From Haematobia irritans (Eukaryota > Arthropoda > Insecta > Diptera > Muscidae), in NCBI RefSeq assembly GCF_050003625.1, contig NC_134398.1, positions 19,852,997 to 19,916,996 on the forward strand: DNA of 64,000 bases, read 5' to 3'. Below, piece by piece: positions 52,094-64,000 of this stretch. Positions within the stretch are counted from its first letter, which is position 1, and every line of letters starts with the position of its first letter. Both the position numbers and the translations under genes were made by a program. The notes beneath the pieces were generated by a model, which saw nothing but the letters and a program-made list of their open reading frames with translations, was not told the DNA's origin and searched no databases.

Positions 52094-53534
52094 AGATAGA
52101 AGATAAATAAAATTAATAATATTCCAATACTTTTTATGTCAAGATTAATTCTGAAATATTTGGCAACCCCGTAAACTACTCTGGGAGCAAGATGAACCCA
52201 TTACATGGTTTGCGTTACCATTCTGTGAACATAAATTCCAATTATAGTTTTGAACATCATATACTTCCACTTAAAAATAATGTGATAAAAATTTGTGTTC
52301 CAAACATATAATTTTTACAGCGAAATGTATGAAAAACAGTTTTTTTTTTGTCCGTGCGGGAGGGATGTTAACAATTCTCTGAAATTATTTTATTATTTTT
52401 TCCCCAATTTTTGACCTCCTTGCAATATAGTAGAAACTGAGAATCTAAATGTTTGCCCCACTGTGTTCTAATGATTACTATGATCATTGTCATAATTGGT
52501 CATAGCCTAATATTCAGATATTCATTTTCGTAGCCATAAGAACTAGGAATTCATATTTGAATATGCAATGACACCACCATAACACCCACTCATTAACGTA
52601 TTCCCCCCTACAATGAAACCATACATAGTCATCCTAATGAAATGCACCATTTGGCCAAGCACAACTATGCAATCTAATGCCATATAGAGAGTGAGAGAGA
52701 GAAGTGAGAGAGAGTGGTGATTAGGCGAGTACATCCCATAACGAATATTATCGTTCACAACTACTTATTGGTGGGACCTCCATCTGGTATTTGATGCCAG
52801 AGCATTTTGTTGCCGATGCTTGGTTTTTGAAATTTTGTTCTTTGTTGCTTTTGTTGTTGTTGTTGTTTTCGCAATGCATCCTTTTGACTTTGTAGGATCC
52901 ATCAACAAAACCAGCAACATCAGCATCATGCGACAACGCAAACCGACACCAACACCACCACCACCATCATCATTATAATCATCATCACGTGGTACGTACC
53001 AGTATTGCCACAGACAATACACAGATCTCCATATTTATGCATATGCATGAGATGTCACTTACAAGTGTTGGGCGACGTTAGTTTGTCTGTCCATATATCT
53101 GTCTAGTTTTGGTTATCTGACCACCCATATATCTCCTTTTGTTGAATAGTTGCTTGCCGCTTTGTCGTGGTCATTATTCGAAATTGTAAATTTGAGTGGT
53201 CACAAAGTGTCACCACATGTTGATGTTAATTTATCAAAGACATTTCTAAGCAATTCTTTAATTAATCCATATGGGAGTTAAATGATTTTACAAATCAAAG
53301 ACAAATCGTAATAGGCAAGTATTTTATTACAGTTTTTTTTACATTTGAACGAAAGTATTATTCCATCTTGGAAAAAGAAACTTTAAGCAAATTAAGAAAT
53401 TCTTTAAGAATATAGAGACCCTAGATAAAAGATTACAAATAGGGATTGTATACGGATAAGGAACCAGAGAAAGAACATGATCAACACAAACATGTTTCAA
53501 GAGCAAAATGTAATTTTTGTCACAATTTTTTTTT
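52094..53534. other. Low-copy-looking intergenic DNA, no gene recognised
   Basis: Contains simple sequences: (GA)n-rich at 52686-52720, (TTG)n at 52848-52868, (CAC/CAT)n at 52945-52990. Open frames here are short and of simple composition. No HINE or 29-bp sequence is evident, so this is the least repetitive stretch of the right half. Regulatory use is possible but unsupported. Confidence 0.45.
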
Positions 53535-56500
53535 TGTTTTTTTGTGAAAATTTTGTCAAAATTTTATTTCTATAGAACATTTTGTCAACATTTCATTTCT
53601 ATTGAAAAATTTGTCAAAATTTTATTTATATAGAAAATTTTCTTAAAATCTTATTTATATAGAAAATTGTCTTAAAATCTTGTTTATATAGAAAATTTTC
53701 TCAAAATCTTGTTTATATAGAAAATTTTCTCAAAATCTTATTTCTACAGAAAATTTGGTCAAAATTTTATTCCTATAGAAACTTTTTCATCGAATTTTTT
53801 TTTTCTTTAGACAATTATGTCACAATTTTATTTCTAAAGAAAACTTTATCAAAATTTTGTTTGTGTATAAAATTTTGTCCATAATTTTATTTCCATCGAA
53901 AAATTTGTCAAAATGTTATTTCAATAGAAAATTGTGGTAAAATTTTAGTCCCATAGAAAATTTTGGTAAAATTTTATTTTACAGAAATTTTTGTAATTAC
54001 TAATTCCACAGAAAATTTTGTCAAAATCTTAATTTTATAGAAAATTTTATTTCAATAGAAAATTTTTATCAAAATTTTATTTCTATAGAAATGTTGTCAA
54101 AATTTTATTTCTTTAGAAAATTTTGTCAACTTTTCTATTTCTTTAGAGAATTTTGTCAAATTTTTATTTCCATAGAAAATTTTACCAAAATTGTATTTCT
54201 ATAAAAAGTTTTGTCAAAATTTTATTTCTATAGAAAATTTTGTCAAAATTTTAGACTGGAAATTTTGTCAAAATGTTATTTCTATAGGAAATTTTGTCAA
54301 AATTTTATTTCTGTACGAAATTTTGTAAAAGTTTTATTTCTATAGCAAATTTTGTCAAAGTTTTATTTCTATAGAAAATTTTGTCAAAACTTTATTTCTG
54401 TAGAAAATTTTGTCACAATGTTTATTTCTAAAAAAAATTCTGTTAAGATTTTATTTCTATCGAAAATTTTGTCAAAATTTTATTTCAATAGAAAATTTTG
54501 TCAAAATTTTATTTCTGTAGAAAATTTTGTCAAAATTTTATTTCTGTAGAAAATTTTGTCAAAATTTTAGATTAGAAATTTTTTCAAAATGTTATTTCTA
54601 TAGGAAATTTTGTCAAAATTTTATTTCTGTACGAAATCTTGTAAAAGTTTTATTTCTATAGCAAAATTTTCCAAAATCTTATTTATTTAGAAAATTTTGT
54701 CAAAACTTTATTTCTGTAGGAAATTTTGTCAAAATTTTATTTCTGTACGAAATCTTGTAAAAGTTTTATTTCTATAGCAAATTTTGTCAAAATCTTATTT
54801 ATTTAGAAAATTTTGTCAAAACTTTATTTCTGTAGAAAATTTTGTCAAAATTTTATTTCTAAAGGAAATATTGTTAAGATTTTATTTCTATCGAAAATTT
54901 TGTGAACATTTCATTTCTATAGAAAAATTTGTCAAAATTTTATTTATATAGAAAATTTTCTTAAAGTCTTATTTATATAGAAAATTGTCTTAAAATCTTG
55001 TTTATATAGAAAATTTTCTCAAAATCTTGTTTCTACAGAAAATTTTGTTAAAATCTTATTTCTATAGAATCTTTTTCATCCAAATTTCATTTCTCTAGAC
55101 AATTTTGTCACAATTTTATTTCTAAAGAAAACTTTGTCAAAATTTTGTTTGTGTATAAAAATTTGTTCATAATTTAATTTCCATCGAAAAATTCGTCAAA
55201 ATGTTATTTCAATAGCAAATTGTGGTAAAATTTTAGTTCAATAGAAAATTTTGGTAAAATTTTAGTTCAATAGAAAATTTTGGTAAAATTTTATTTTATA
55301 GAAAATTTTGTAATAACTAATCCCACCGCAAATTTTGTCAAAATCGCAATTTTACAGAAAATTTTAGCAAAATTAATAAAATTTATAGAAAATTTTATTT
55401 CAATAGAAAATTTTTATCAAAATTTTATTTCTATAGAAAATGTTGTCAAAATTTTATTTCTTTAGAAAATTTTGTCAAATTTTTATTTTTTTTTAGAAAA
55501 TTTTGTCAAATTTTTATTTCCATAGAAAATTTTACCAAAATTTTATTTCTATAAAAAGTTTTGTAAAAATTTTATTTCTATAGAAAATTTTGTCAAAATT
55601 TTAAACTGGAAATTTTGTCAAAATGTTATTTCTATAGGAAATTTTGTCAAAATTTTATTTCTGTACGAAATTTTGTAAAAGTTTTATTTCTATATCAAAT
55701 TTTGTCAAAGTTTTATTTCTATAGAAAATTTTGTCAAAACTTTATTTCTGTAGAAAATTTTGTCACAATGTTTATTTCTAAAAAAATTCTGTTAAGATTT
55801 TATTTCTATCGAAAATTTTGTCAAAATTTTATTTCAATAGAAAATTTTGTCAAAATTTTATTTCTATAGAAAATTTTGTCAAAATTTTATTTCTGTAGAA
55901 AATTTTGTCAAAATTTTAGATTAGAAATTTTTTCAAAATGTTATTTCTATAGGAAATTTTGTCAAAATTTTATTTCTGTATGAAGTCTTGTAAAAGTTTT
56001 ATTTCTATAGCAAATTTTTCCAAAATCTTATTTATTTAGAAAATTTTGTCAAAACTTTATTTCTGTAGGAAATTTTGTCAAAATTTTATTTCTGTACGAA
56101 ATCTTGTAAAAGTTTTATTTCTATAGCAAATTTTGTCAAAATCTTATTTATTTAGAAAATTTTGTCAAAACTTTATTTCTGTAGAAAATTTTGTCAAAAT
56201 TTTATTTCTAAAGGAAATATTGTTAAGATTTTATTTCTATCGAAAATTTTGTCAAAATTTTATTTATATAGAAAATTTTCTTAAAGTCTTATTTATATAG
56301 AAAATTGTCTTAAAATCTTGTTTATATAGAAAATTTTCTCAAAATCTTGTTTCTACAGAAAATTTTGTTAAAATCTTATTTCTATAGAATCTTTTTCATC
56401 CAAATTTCATTTCTATAGACAATTTTGTCACAATTTTATTTCTAAAGAAAACTTTGTCAAAATTTTGTTTGTGTATAAAAATTTGTTCATAATTTAATTT

Positions 56501-58678
56501 CCATCGAAAAATTCGTCAAAATGTTATTTCAATAGAAAATTGTGGTAAAATTTTAGTTCAATAGAACATTTTGGTAAAATTTTAGTTCAATAGAAAATTT
56601 TGGTAAAATTTTATTTTATAGAAAATTTTGTAATAACTAATCCCACCGCAAATTTTGTCAAAATCGCAATTTTACAGAAAATTTTAGCAAAATTAATAAA
56701 ATTTATAGAAAATTTTATTTCAATAGAAAATTTTTATCAAAATTTTATTTCTATAGAAAATGTTGTCAAAATTTTATTTCTTTAGAAAATTTTGTCAAAT
56801 TTTTATTTTTTTAGAAAATTTTACCAAAATTTTATTTCTATAAAAAGTTTTGTAAAAATTTTATTTCTATAGAAAATTTTGTCAAAATTTTATTTCTATA
56901 GAAAATATTGTCAAAATTTTAGACTGGAAATTTTGTCAAAATTTTATTTCTGTACGAAATTTTGTAAATGTTTTATTTCTATAGCCAATTTTGTCAAAAT
57001 TTTATTTATTTAGAAAATTTTGTCAAAACTTTATTTCTGCAGAAAATTTTGTCACAATTTTATTTCTAACGAAAATTCTGTTAAAATTTTATTTCTATCG
57101 AAAATTTTGTCAAAATTTTATTTCTATCGAAAATTTTGTCACAATTTTATTTCTATAGAAAACTTTGGCAAAATCTTATTTATATAGAAAATTGTTTCGA
57201 AATCTTGTTTATATAGAAAATTTTCTCAAAATCTTATTTCTACAGAAAATTTTGTCAAAATCTTATTCCTATAGAAACTTTTTCATCAATTTTTTTTCTA
57301 TAGACAATTTTGTCACAATTTTATTTCTAAAGAAAATTTTGTCAAAATTTTGTTCATAATTTTATTTCTATAGAAAAATTCATCAAAATGTTATTCAATA
57401 GAAAATTGCGGTAAAATTTTAGTTCCATAGAAAATTTTGGTAAAATTTTATTTTATAGAAAATTTTCTGAAAACTAATTCCACAGAAAATTTTGTCAAAA
57501 TCTTAATTTTAAAGAAAATTTTATCGAAATTAATAAAATTTATAGAAAATTTTATTTCAAAAGAAAATTTTTATCAGTAGTTTATTTCTATAGAAAATGT
57601 TGTCAAAATTTTATTTCTTTAGAAAATTTTGTCAAATTTTTTATTTCTTTAGAGAATTTTGTCAGATTTTTATTTCGATAGAAAATTTTACCAACATTTT
57701 ATTTCTATAAAAAGTTTTGTCAAAATTTTACTTCTATAGAAAATTTTGTCAAAATTTTATTTCTATAGAAAATTTTGTCAAAATTTTAGATTGGAAATTT
57801 TGTCAAAATGTTAGTTCTATAGGAAATTTTGTCTAAAATTAAAAGTTTTATTTCTATAGCAAATTTTGTCAAAATCTTATTTATTTAGAAAATTTCGTCA
57901 AAATCTAATTTATTTAGAAAATTTTGTCAAAACTTTATTTCTGTAGGAAATTTTGTTAAAATTTTATTTCTAAAGAAAATTCTGTTAAGATTTTAGTTCT
58001 ATCGAAAATTTTGTCAAAATTTTATTTCTATAGAAAATTTTGTCAAAATTGTATTTCTATAAAAAATTTTGTCAAAATTTTATTTCCGTAGAAAATTTTG
58101 TCAAAAATTTTTAACAAAACATTTATTTCTATAGAAAATTTTGTCAAAATTTTATTTCTGAAGATTTTTTTTTTTCAAAATTTTATTTCTATAGAAAATT
58201 TTGTCAAAATTTTATTTCTATAGAAAATTTTGTCAATTTTTTTCTGTAGAAAACTTTGTCAAACTTTTATTTCTATAGATTTTTTTTAACTTTTATTTCT
58301 ATAGAAAATGTTGTCAAAATTGTATTTCCATAGAAAATTTTGTCAAAATTTTATTTCTATAGAAAATTTTGTATTTCTATAAAAAAATTTGTCAAAATTG
58401 TATTTCTATAAAAAAATGTTGTCAAAATTGTATTTCTATAAAAAATTTTGTCAAAATTTTATTTCCATAGAAAATTTTGTCTAAAATTTTTATCTATAGA
58501 AAATTTGGTCAAAAATTTATTTCTATAGAAAATTTTGTCAAAATGTTATTTCTGAAGATTTTTTTTTTTCAAAATATTATTCCTATAGAAAATGTTCGCA
58601 AAATTTTATTTCTATAGAAAATTTTCGCAAAATTTTATTTCTATAGAAAATTTTGTAAAATGTTTATTTCTGTAGAAT
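53535..58678 (-). repeat. Large 29-bp minisatellite array (about 5.1 kb) with higher-order repeats
   Basis: About 175 monomers of GAAAATTTTGTCAAAATTTT + ATTTCTATA, all in one orientation (reverse of the arrays left of 38 kb). A distinctive variant block (CCCACCGCAAATTTTG at 55323 and 56643) and others recur at 1,320-1,360 bp, giving at least three to four higher-order units. All frames within are repeat products. Confidence 0.92.
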
Positions 58679-58680
58679 GC

Positions 58681-59033
58681 CGAATATAATCGCGAAAATA
58701 TCCTAAAAACAGTATTGAAGCGCTGGGCGGATACAAATTTCGATCGCAGATCGTGGACAATAGGACTCAGTATTATCACACTCATAAGAAGAAGTGAGGT
58801 TCCCCGCCTCATTCTACCACACACTGGCCATCAAAATCTCCGGATCTCAATCCATTGGACTTTTGTTTCTGGAAAATTTTGGAGAGTAAGGTTGTTACAA
58901 AATAATATTAAAGTGTCGATCTGGGGGCTTTGCGAGTAATGGTTCAAAATATGACATAGCCACTTTTGTGCAGTGCAGTGTTGGCTTCGTTGATCGACTG
59001 AAGGCTATAATTCGTGCCAAAGGTTACCAATAG
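58681..59033 (+). pseudogene. Tc1/mariner transposase relic, C-terminal part
   Basis: One frame encodes WPSKSPDLNPLDFCFWKILE, the third-Asp region of a mariner-like catalytic domain. After a frame disruption another encodes FVDRLKAIIRAKGYQ and a stop at about 59031, the usual C-terminal end of such transposases. Frames are broken and the first two catalytic Asp residues are missing. It sits directly against the end of the 5.1-kb satellite array. Confidence 0.75.
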
Positions 59034-60215
59034 GAACCAAACTAAGCTGAGTCTTCAATTTGATATTGTTTCCGATATTTTTTGCTTTGCAATAATTACA
59101 AAAATAGCGCTGAATATTTGAATCCTTCCATACCCTTTATATATGGCTTTCCACAATAACCAAATCCCTAATGACCCGTCCATGCATTGTAATCACTGAC
59201 TTTGACCGAGTTGAAGGGTCAAGATACGCAGTTATTCAAGTTTAAATTAGAATTCATCAATGGTCCAGTCTGACGCCCAGGCGCCCATTGGTCTATTTGG
59301 AGTAAAACTTTTCATGATTATTTTTCCAATTTTGTTCTTCTGCCAACATCAAACATTAAACATTCCTTTACGAAATTTTTTTCCACACTAAGATTTCCTT
59401 TTGGGCTTTTTTTTCTTGTGCCATAGCATAAAAAAAAATAAAACTTTTTATGTCCATTTAATAGTTCAGCAATAAAAAGGCAAAACTTTACCATCAAACT
59501 TTAACCCTTCAATTTGGTACGTGCTGCGGTAAACTTAATGTCGTATTTTGCTTTTTTTTCTAGTGCTTAACCTGAAAGATAGACAATCCTTATGACGTTT
59601 TTATTTGAAGGCCAACCATCCAACCAACCAACAACAGTAGAAGTCAACTAGCAAATGCAGTTAAACCATTGAAATATTTCATTCTAATTGAATCTTAAAA
59701 ATTCCCCAAACACAAACAAAAAAGCAACTCAAATTGAAACAAGTTTTGCTGGTCATAAAATGTGATCATAGAAATTGTAAAAAAAAAATCCCCTTAGTAA
59801 AAGAAAACATGACCAAAGGCAAAAAAACCCGAAAAAGTTAGATGAAAATATTTTTATATTCAAGGCAGAAGGTCATTAGAAAGGACTAAAGGTCAACATA
59901 AAATGCAGACGTTAAGCAAACATTAGACGAATAGAAAGTAAGAATGAGTTGAGAGTTCCTAAAAAGGGATTTAAAAAATTCAAAGGGCAATAAAACTATC
60001 ATAAAATTACGAAAGGCATGCATACGCCATGCGTGGTATGTTAATGCAGTATGAACAGAAACATTCTTCTAAGGTATTGAATCGGAGAAAGTTTCGTCCG
60101 ACAAAGCCATCACACGATGCACGAAAGTGGCACCGTGGTAGATTGGCCCACTCTCGACGAAGTGTCGTCTTGAGATGATTAGAAATTTTGTATTTTTAAG
60201 TGCCAACCTTACACT
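59034..60215. other. Intergenic region, no gene seen
   Basis: About 1.2 kb with ordinary base composition and no long frame or recognisable repeat. It could be unique host DNA. Confidence 0.45.
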
Positions 60216-60712
60216 TTAAAATTTTGACAAAAATTTGCTATAGAAATAAAATTCTAATAAAATTTTCTATAGAAATAAAATAGTTGCTATAGAAATAAAA
60301 TTCTAATAAAATTTTCTATAGAAATAAAATTTTGAAAAAATTTTCTATAGAAATAAAATTTTGAAAAAATTTTCTATAGAAATAAAATTGTGACAAAATT
60401 TTCTATAGGAATGAAATTTTGACAAAATTTTCTATAGAAATACAATTTTGAAAAAATTTTCTATAGAATTAAAATTTTGACAAAATTTTCTATAGAATTA
60501 CAATTTTGACAAAATTTCCTATAGAAATAAAATTTTGACAAAATTTTCTATAGAAATAAAATTTTGACAACATTTTCTATAGAAATAAAATTTTGTCAAA
60601 ATTTTCTATAGAAATGGAATAAAGTGTTGACAAAATTTTTATAAAATTAAAATTTTGATAAAGTTTTCTATAGAAATAATATCTTCAGAAAAATTTCCAT
60701 AGACAAAAATTT
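60216..60712 (+). repeat. 29-bp minisatellite array
   Basis: About 17 units, fairly homogeneous, in the same orientation as the arrays of the left half. Confidence 0.88.
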
Positions 60713-60770
60713 GATGTGGTATCCCTCTTTCCCAGTGTACCTATAAATCTAGCGATAAAGACGATTAAAG

Positions 60771-62305
60771 AACAAGTATATATGGCCGTAAGTTCGGCCA
60801 GGCCGAATCTTATGTATCCTCCACCATGGATAGCGTAGAAACTTATACGAAAGACTGTCATCCAGAATCGAATTACTTGGGTTGTGGTATCTTAAAACTT
60901 CTTAACATCGTTTTCTAAATTGTGAGTTAGTCCATACGTGGTATATATTAGACAAAAAAGATATGTATGGGTAAGTCTACAAATAATTACGAATCGACAT
61001 GGAATTATGGAATTATGAACTTGATATGGATCAATTTTTGTGTGATGGGGGCTATATAGAATTATGAACATGATATGAACCAATTTTTGTGTGATTGGGG
61101 ATCGACTTATCTGAGGGCTGTATGTAACTATATGTTAGACCGATATGGACCTAATTAGGCATGGTTATTAACGGTCATATACAAGCACAATGTACCAAAT
61201 TTCAACTCGGATGAAATTTGCTCCTCCAAGAGGCTCCAAAACCTTAAATCGGGATCGGTTTATATGGGGGCTATATATGATTATGGACTGATATGGACCA
61301 CTTTTGGCATGGTTGTTAAATATCATATACTACCACCACGTACAAAATTTCAACCAGATCGGATGAATTTTGCTTCTCCAAAAGGCACCGGAGGTCAAAT
61401 CTGGGGATCGTTTTATATGGGGGTTATATATAATTATGGACTGATATGAACCAATTCCGGCATGGTTGTTGGATACCATATACTAACATCACGTACCAAA
61501 TTTCAAACGAATCGGATGAATTTTGCTCTTCCAAGGGGCTCCGGAGGTCAAATCTGGGGATCGGTTTATATGGGGGCTGTATATAATTATGGACCGATTT
61601 CGACCAATTTTTGCATGGGTGTTTGAGGCCATATATTAACACCACGTACCAAATATCAACTGAATCAGATGAATTTTGGTCTTCTAAGAGGCTCCGGAGG
61701 TCAAATCTGATGATCGGTTCATATAGGGGCTATATATAATTACTGACCGATATGGACGAATTTTCGCATGGCTATTAGAGACCATATACTAACACCACGT
61801 ACCAAATTTCAGCCGGATCGGATGAAATTTGCTTCTCTTAGAGGCTTCGAAAGCCAAATCTGGGGATCGGTTTATATGGGGTAATTATGGACCGATGTGG
61901 ACCCTTTTTGCACGGTTTTAGAGACCATATACGTACACCATGTACCAAATTTCAGCCGGATCGGATCGAATTTGCTTCTCTTAGAGGGTCTGCAAGCCAA
62001 ATTTGGGGGTCCGTTTATATGGGGGCTATACGTAAAAGTGGACCGATATGGCCCATTTGCAATACCATTCGACCTACATCAATAACAACTACTTGTGCCA
62101 AGTTTCAAGTCGATAGCTTGTTTCGTTCGGAAGTTAGCGTGATTTCAACAGACGGACGGACGGACGGACGGACATGCTTAGATCGACTCCGAGTTTCACC
62201 ACGACCCAGAATATATATACTTTATGGGGTCTTAGAGCAATATTTCGATGTGTTACAAACGGAATGACAAAGTTAATATACCCCCATCCTAGGGTGGAGG
62301 GTATA
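60771..62305 (-). mobile_element. HINE family A copy A7
   Basis: A minus-strand copy: 3' terminus with TTCGGCCAGGCCGAA (about 60793-60807), about six 150-bp units (61000-62000), head with (GACG)n at 62150-62173, and 5' terminus at about 62280-62305. It has no 29-bp block. Confidence 0.85.
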
Positions 62306-62316
62306 AAAATGGACTA

Positions 62317-63406
62317 AGGTTGGCTGATAAGTCCCCGGTCTGACACATAGATGGCGTCGCTAGTATTAAATGTATATTATTTTTATATAGTACAAACCTT
62401 CAAATGATGTGTGTCAAAATTTGACGTCTGTAAGTCAATTAATTTGTGAGATAGAGCGTCTTTTGTGAAGCAACTTTTGTTATTGTGAAAAAAATGAACA
62501 GAAGAAATTTCGTGTTTTGATAAAATACTGTTTTCTGAAGGGAAAAAGTACGGTGGAATCAAAAACTTGACTTGATAATGAGTTTTCGGACTCTGCCCCA
62601 GGGAAATCAACAATAATTGATTGGTATGCAAAATTCAAGCGTGGTGCAATGAGCACGGAGGACGGTGAACGCAGTGGACGCCCGAAAGAGGTGGTTTCCG
62701 ACGAAAACATCAAAAAAATCCACTAAATGATTTTGAATGACCGTAAAATGAAGTTGATCGAGATAGCAGAGGCCGTGAAGATATCAAAAGAACGTGTTGG
62801 TGATACCATTCATCAATATTTGGATATGCGGAAGCTCTGTGCAAAATGGGTGCCGCGCGAGCTCACATTTGACCAAAAACAACAATGTGTTGATGATTCT
62901 TAGCGGTGGTTGCAGCTGTTAACTCGTAATACACCCGAGTTTTTCCGTCGATATGTGCCAATGGATGAAACATGACTCCATCACTACACTCCTGAGTCCA
63001 ATCGACAGTCGGCTGAGTGGACAGCGACCGGTGAACCGTCTCCGAAGCGTGGAAAAACTCAAAAGTCCGCTGGCAAAGTAATGGCCTCTGTTTTTTGGGA
63101 TGCGCATGGAATAATTTTTATCGATTATCTTGAGAAGGGAAAACCCATCAACAGTGACTATTATATGGCGTTATAAAAGGATGCTCGCAGGGAAAAAATT
63201 TGGCTGCAATGGAGATGTGATCGCCGAAACTGAGGCCTATTTTGAGGCAAAACTGAAGGAGTACTACCAAAATGGTATCAAAAAATTAGAAGGTCGTTAT
63301 AATCGTTGTATCGCTCTTGAAGGGAACTATGTCGAATAATAAAAACGAATTTTGACAATAAATTTGTTTTTCTTTGTTAGACCGGGGACTTATCAGCCAA
63401 CCTGTT
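62317..63406 (+). mobile_element. mariner element, irritans subfamily (Himar1-like), defective
   Basis: The ends are GGTTGGCTGATAAGTCCCC and its inverse, with CGGTCTGA continuing inward, which is the terminal repeat of Himar1-type mariners. TA flanks both sides. The left terminus has lost the outermost base or two. The length is about 1,090 bp against about 1.29 kb for intact relatives. Confidence 0.92.
62494..63339 (+). pseudogene. Himar1-like mariner transposase pseudogene
   Basis: Recognisable segments appear in order: STIIDWYAKFKRG and GERSGRPKEVV (N-terminal HTH region, about 62600-62700), LMR-type linker sequence, WVPRELTFDQKQ (62848-62885), TPESNRQSAEWTATGE (62989-63036), VMASVFWDAHGIIFIDYLEK (63079-63137), then KRMLAGKKFGC and the C-terminal EGNYVE before the TAA at 63337. 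Several in-frame stops and small shifts break the N-terminal half. At 63170-63180 a deletion of roughly 0.2 kb joins the sequence after YYMAL to KRMLAGKK and removes the second and third catalytic Asp residues. It cannot encode a working transposase. Confidence 0.9.
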
Positions 63407-63770
63407 ATATAACATATTGTTGATCGAAGAAAACGTCTAAGATGTACGTCTGTCTATCTGGCTGTCGATTGTTGACGTGGGGACTATAGGCCGACCCCCA
63501 AGAGGTATTTTAGGTTTATAAAAAGCTGTGCTAAATTTGGTATATATCGGTCCAAGTTTTGATATAGCCCCTAAATAGACCGTTCTCGTAATTTCACTTA
63601 TTGAGTGCATATAAAGCGCAATTTACAAACAATTTGTTTGAAATGTGATAAGTTGGGGTCCTTTAAGTCAGTTAACAGTTGTGCTAATTTTGGTATACAT
63701 TGGTAAATGTTTTGATATTTGGCACCATATAGACCGATCTCGCGATTTTTTCTCTTGAGAACATAGAAGC
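63407..63770 (+). mobile_element. Degraded HINE-like relic
   Basis: Fragments such as GTACGTCTGTCTATCTGGCT, TTTGGTATATATCGGTCCAA and GATATAGCCCCTAAATAGAC match the HINE plan (GTCY tract then tandem units). The relic at 22490-22640 looks like the same family. Confidence 0.55.
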
Positions 63771-63774
63771 CTTA

Positions 63775-64000
63775 AAGGGTGATACGGTCAAAATTTGGTC
63801 AAGGGAAAACGCGTGTAAATCGGTGAAATCGTTTATTTAAAAAATCAAATTAAATTTCTTTTTCAAGTTCAATTAGTATAAAATTCAGGAAAAATATTCA
63901 GTTAGGCTTTCGCTTTTCCAAATCCGAATTGCCGGGCCTCACGCTTGACACCTGCCATCAGATTTTGTACAGCCACCTTGTCCACCTTCTTCGCCGCAGA
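63775..64000 (-). mobile_element. Tc1/mariner-like element, one end only
   Basis: Begins AAGGGTGATACGGTCAAAAT after a TA at 63773-63774, a typical terminal inverted repeat with TA target. It continues past the right edge of the window. It encodes the end of a protein on the minus strand. Confidence 0.72.
63902..64000 (-). CDS. Putative transposase C-terminus, partial
   Basis: The frame is open from the window edge to a TAA at 63902-63904 and encodes 32 residues, ending in a basic tail (MAGVKREARQFGFGKAKA). Its position next to a terminal repeat and its basic C-terminus fit a Tc1/mariner transposase. No catalytic motif is in the window, so the subfamily and its integrity cannot be judged. Confidence 0.5.
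   Translation of the reverse strand, partial: SAAKKVDKVAVQNLMAGVKREARQFGFGKAKA

Noticed and set aside
52748..53022. Asn- and Gly-rich minus-strand frames as a possible exon
   Set aside because: They arise from (TTG)n and (CAC)n simple repeats; no splice sites or homologous motif support an exon.
53535..58678. Possible CRISPR-like array because of regularly spaced 29-bp repeats
   Set aside because: There are no unique spacers; the units are contiguous. The genome is eukaryotic by introns and transposons.

Overview
The window looks like a piece of a repeat-rich fly genome, most likely a calyptrate/muscid dipteran. The genes have short (59-94 nt) GT-AG introns. The interspersed repeats have the architecture of Drosophila DINE-1/Helentron elements: a TATACCC... 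5' end, a (GTCY)n tract, internal tandem repeats and a 3' hairpin before ACTTGTT. A decayed mariner near the right end carries the terminal repeats of the irritans subfamily (Himar1, first described from the horn fly). Species-level identity is inference.

Three host genes are visible, and all encode secreted chitin-binding (peritrophin-A/CBM14) proteins. Gene 1 (4431-6614, +) has two CBM14 domains flanking 45 exact 10-residue Thr/Ser/Cys repeats. Gene 2 (26789-23831, -) has a degenerate N-terminal and a canonical C-terminal CBM14 domain around about 655 residues of nearly pure threonine. Gene 3 (41333-39613, -) has six CBM14 domains. I rebuilt their first exons. All three have a tiny exon 1 ending in a phase-1 intron inside the signal peptide, a TATA box and an upstream CTTATC (GATA-factor) site, so they are a diverged paralogous cluster, probably building the midgut peritrophic matrix. 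Two decayed 3' ends of a gene-3-like copy lie at 34981-35029 and 35390-35437, with duplicated 3' flank up to gene 3, so the cluster was once larger.

The rest is mobile and satellite DNA. There are about 15 Helentron-like (HINE) copies or relics in at least four families, often nested or side by side. There are two copies of a non-autonomous Helitron, one with a perfectly reconstructable empty site. Four copies of a tRNA-derived SINE (three with clear target duplications), one intact-ORF APE-type LINE (32002-34917), four Tc1/mariner remnants and several MITEs are also present. A 29-bp AT-rich minisatellite appears as dispersed arrays, inside HINE elements, and as a 5.1-kb array with roughly 1.3-kb higher-order repeats (53535-58678). 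A large inverted repeat with a core of about 515 bp of pure (TA)n lies at 14812-16048.

Layout: 1-3.7 kb HINE-A; 4.2-6.7 kb gene 1; 7.2-16.8 kb satellite, HINE-B', Helitron, HINE-C, mariner, palindrome; 16.8-22.4 kb nested HINE-B; 23.8-27.0 kb gene 2; 27.2-31.6 kb SINEs, MITE, HINEs; 31.7-35.0 kb LINE; 35.0-39.6 kb decayed peritrophin flank plus HINEs; 39.6-41.4 kb gene 3; 41.5-50.0 kb HINEs and SINE; 50.0-52.1 kb Helitron; 52.1-53.5 kb low-copy-looking DNA; 53.5-58.7 kb satellite; 58.7-64 kb transposase relics, HINE and mariner.
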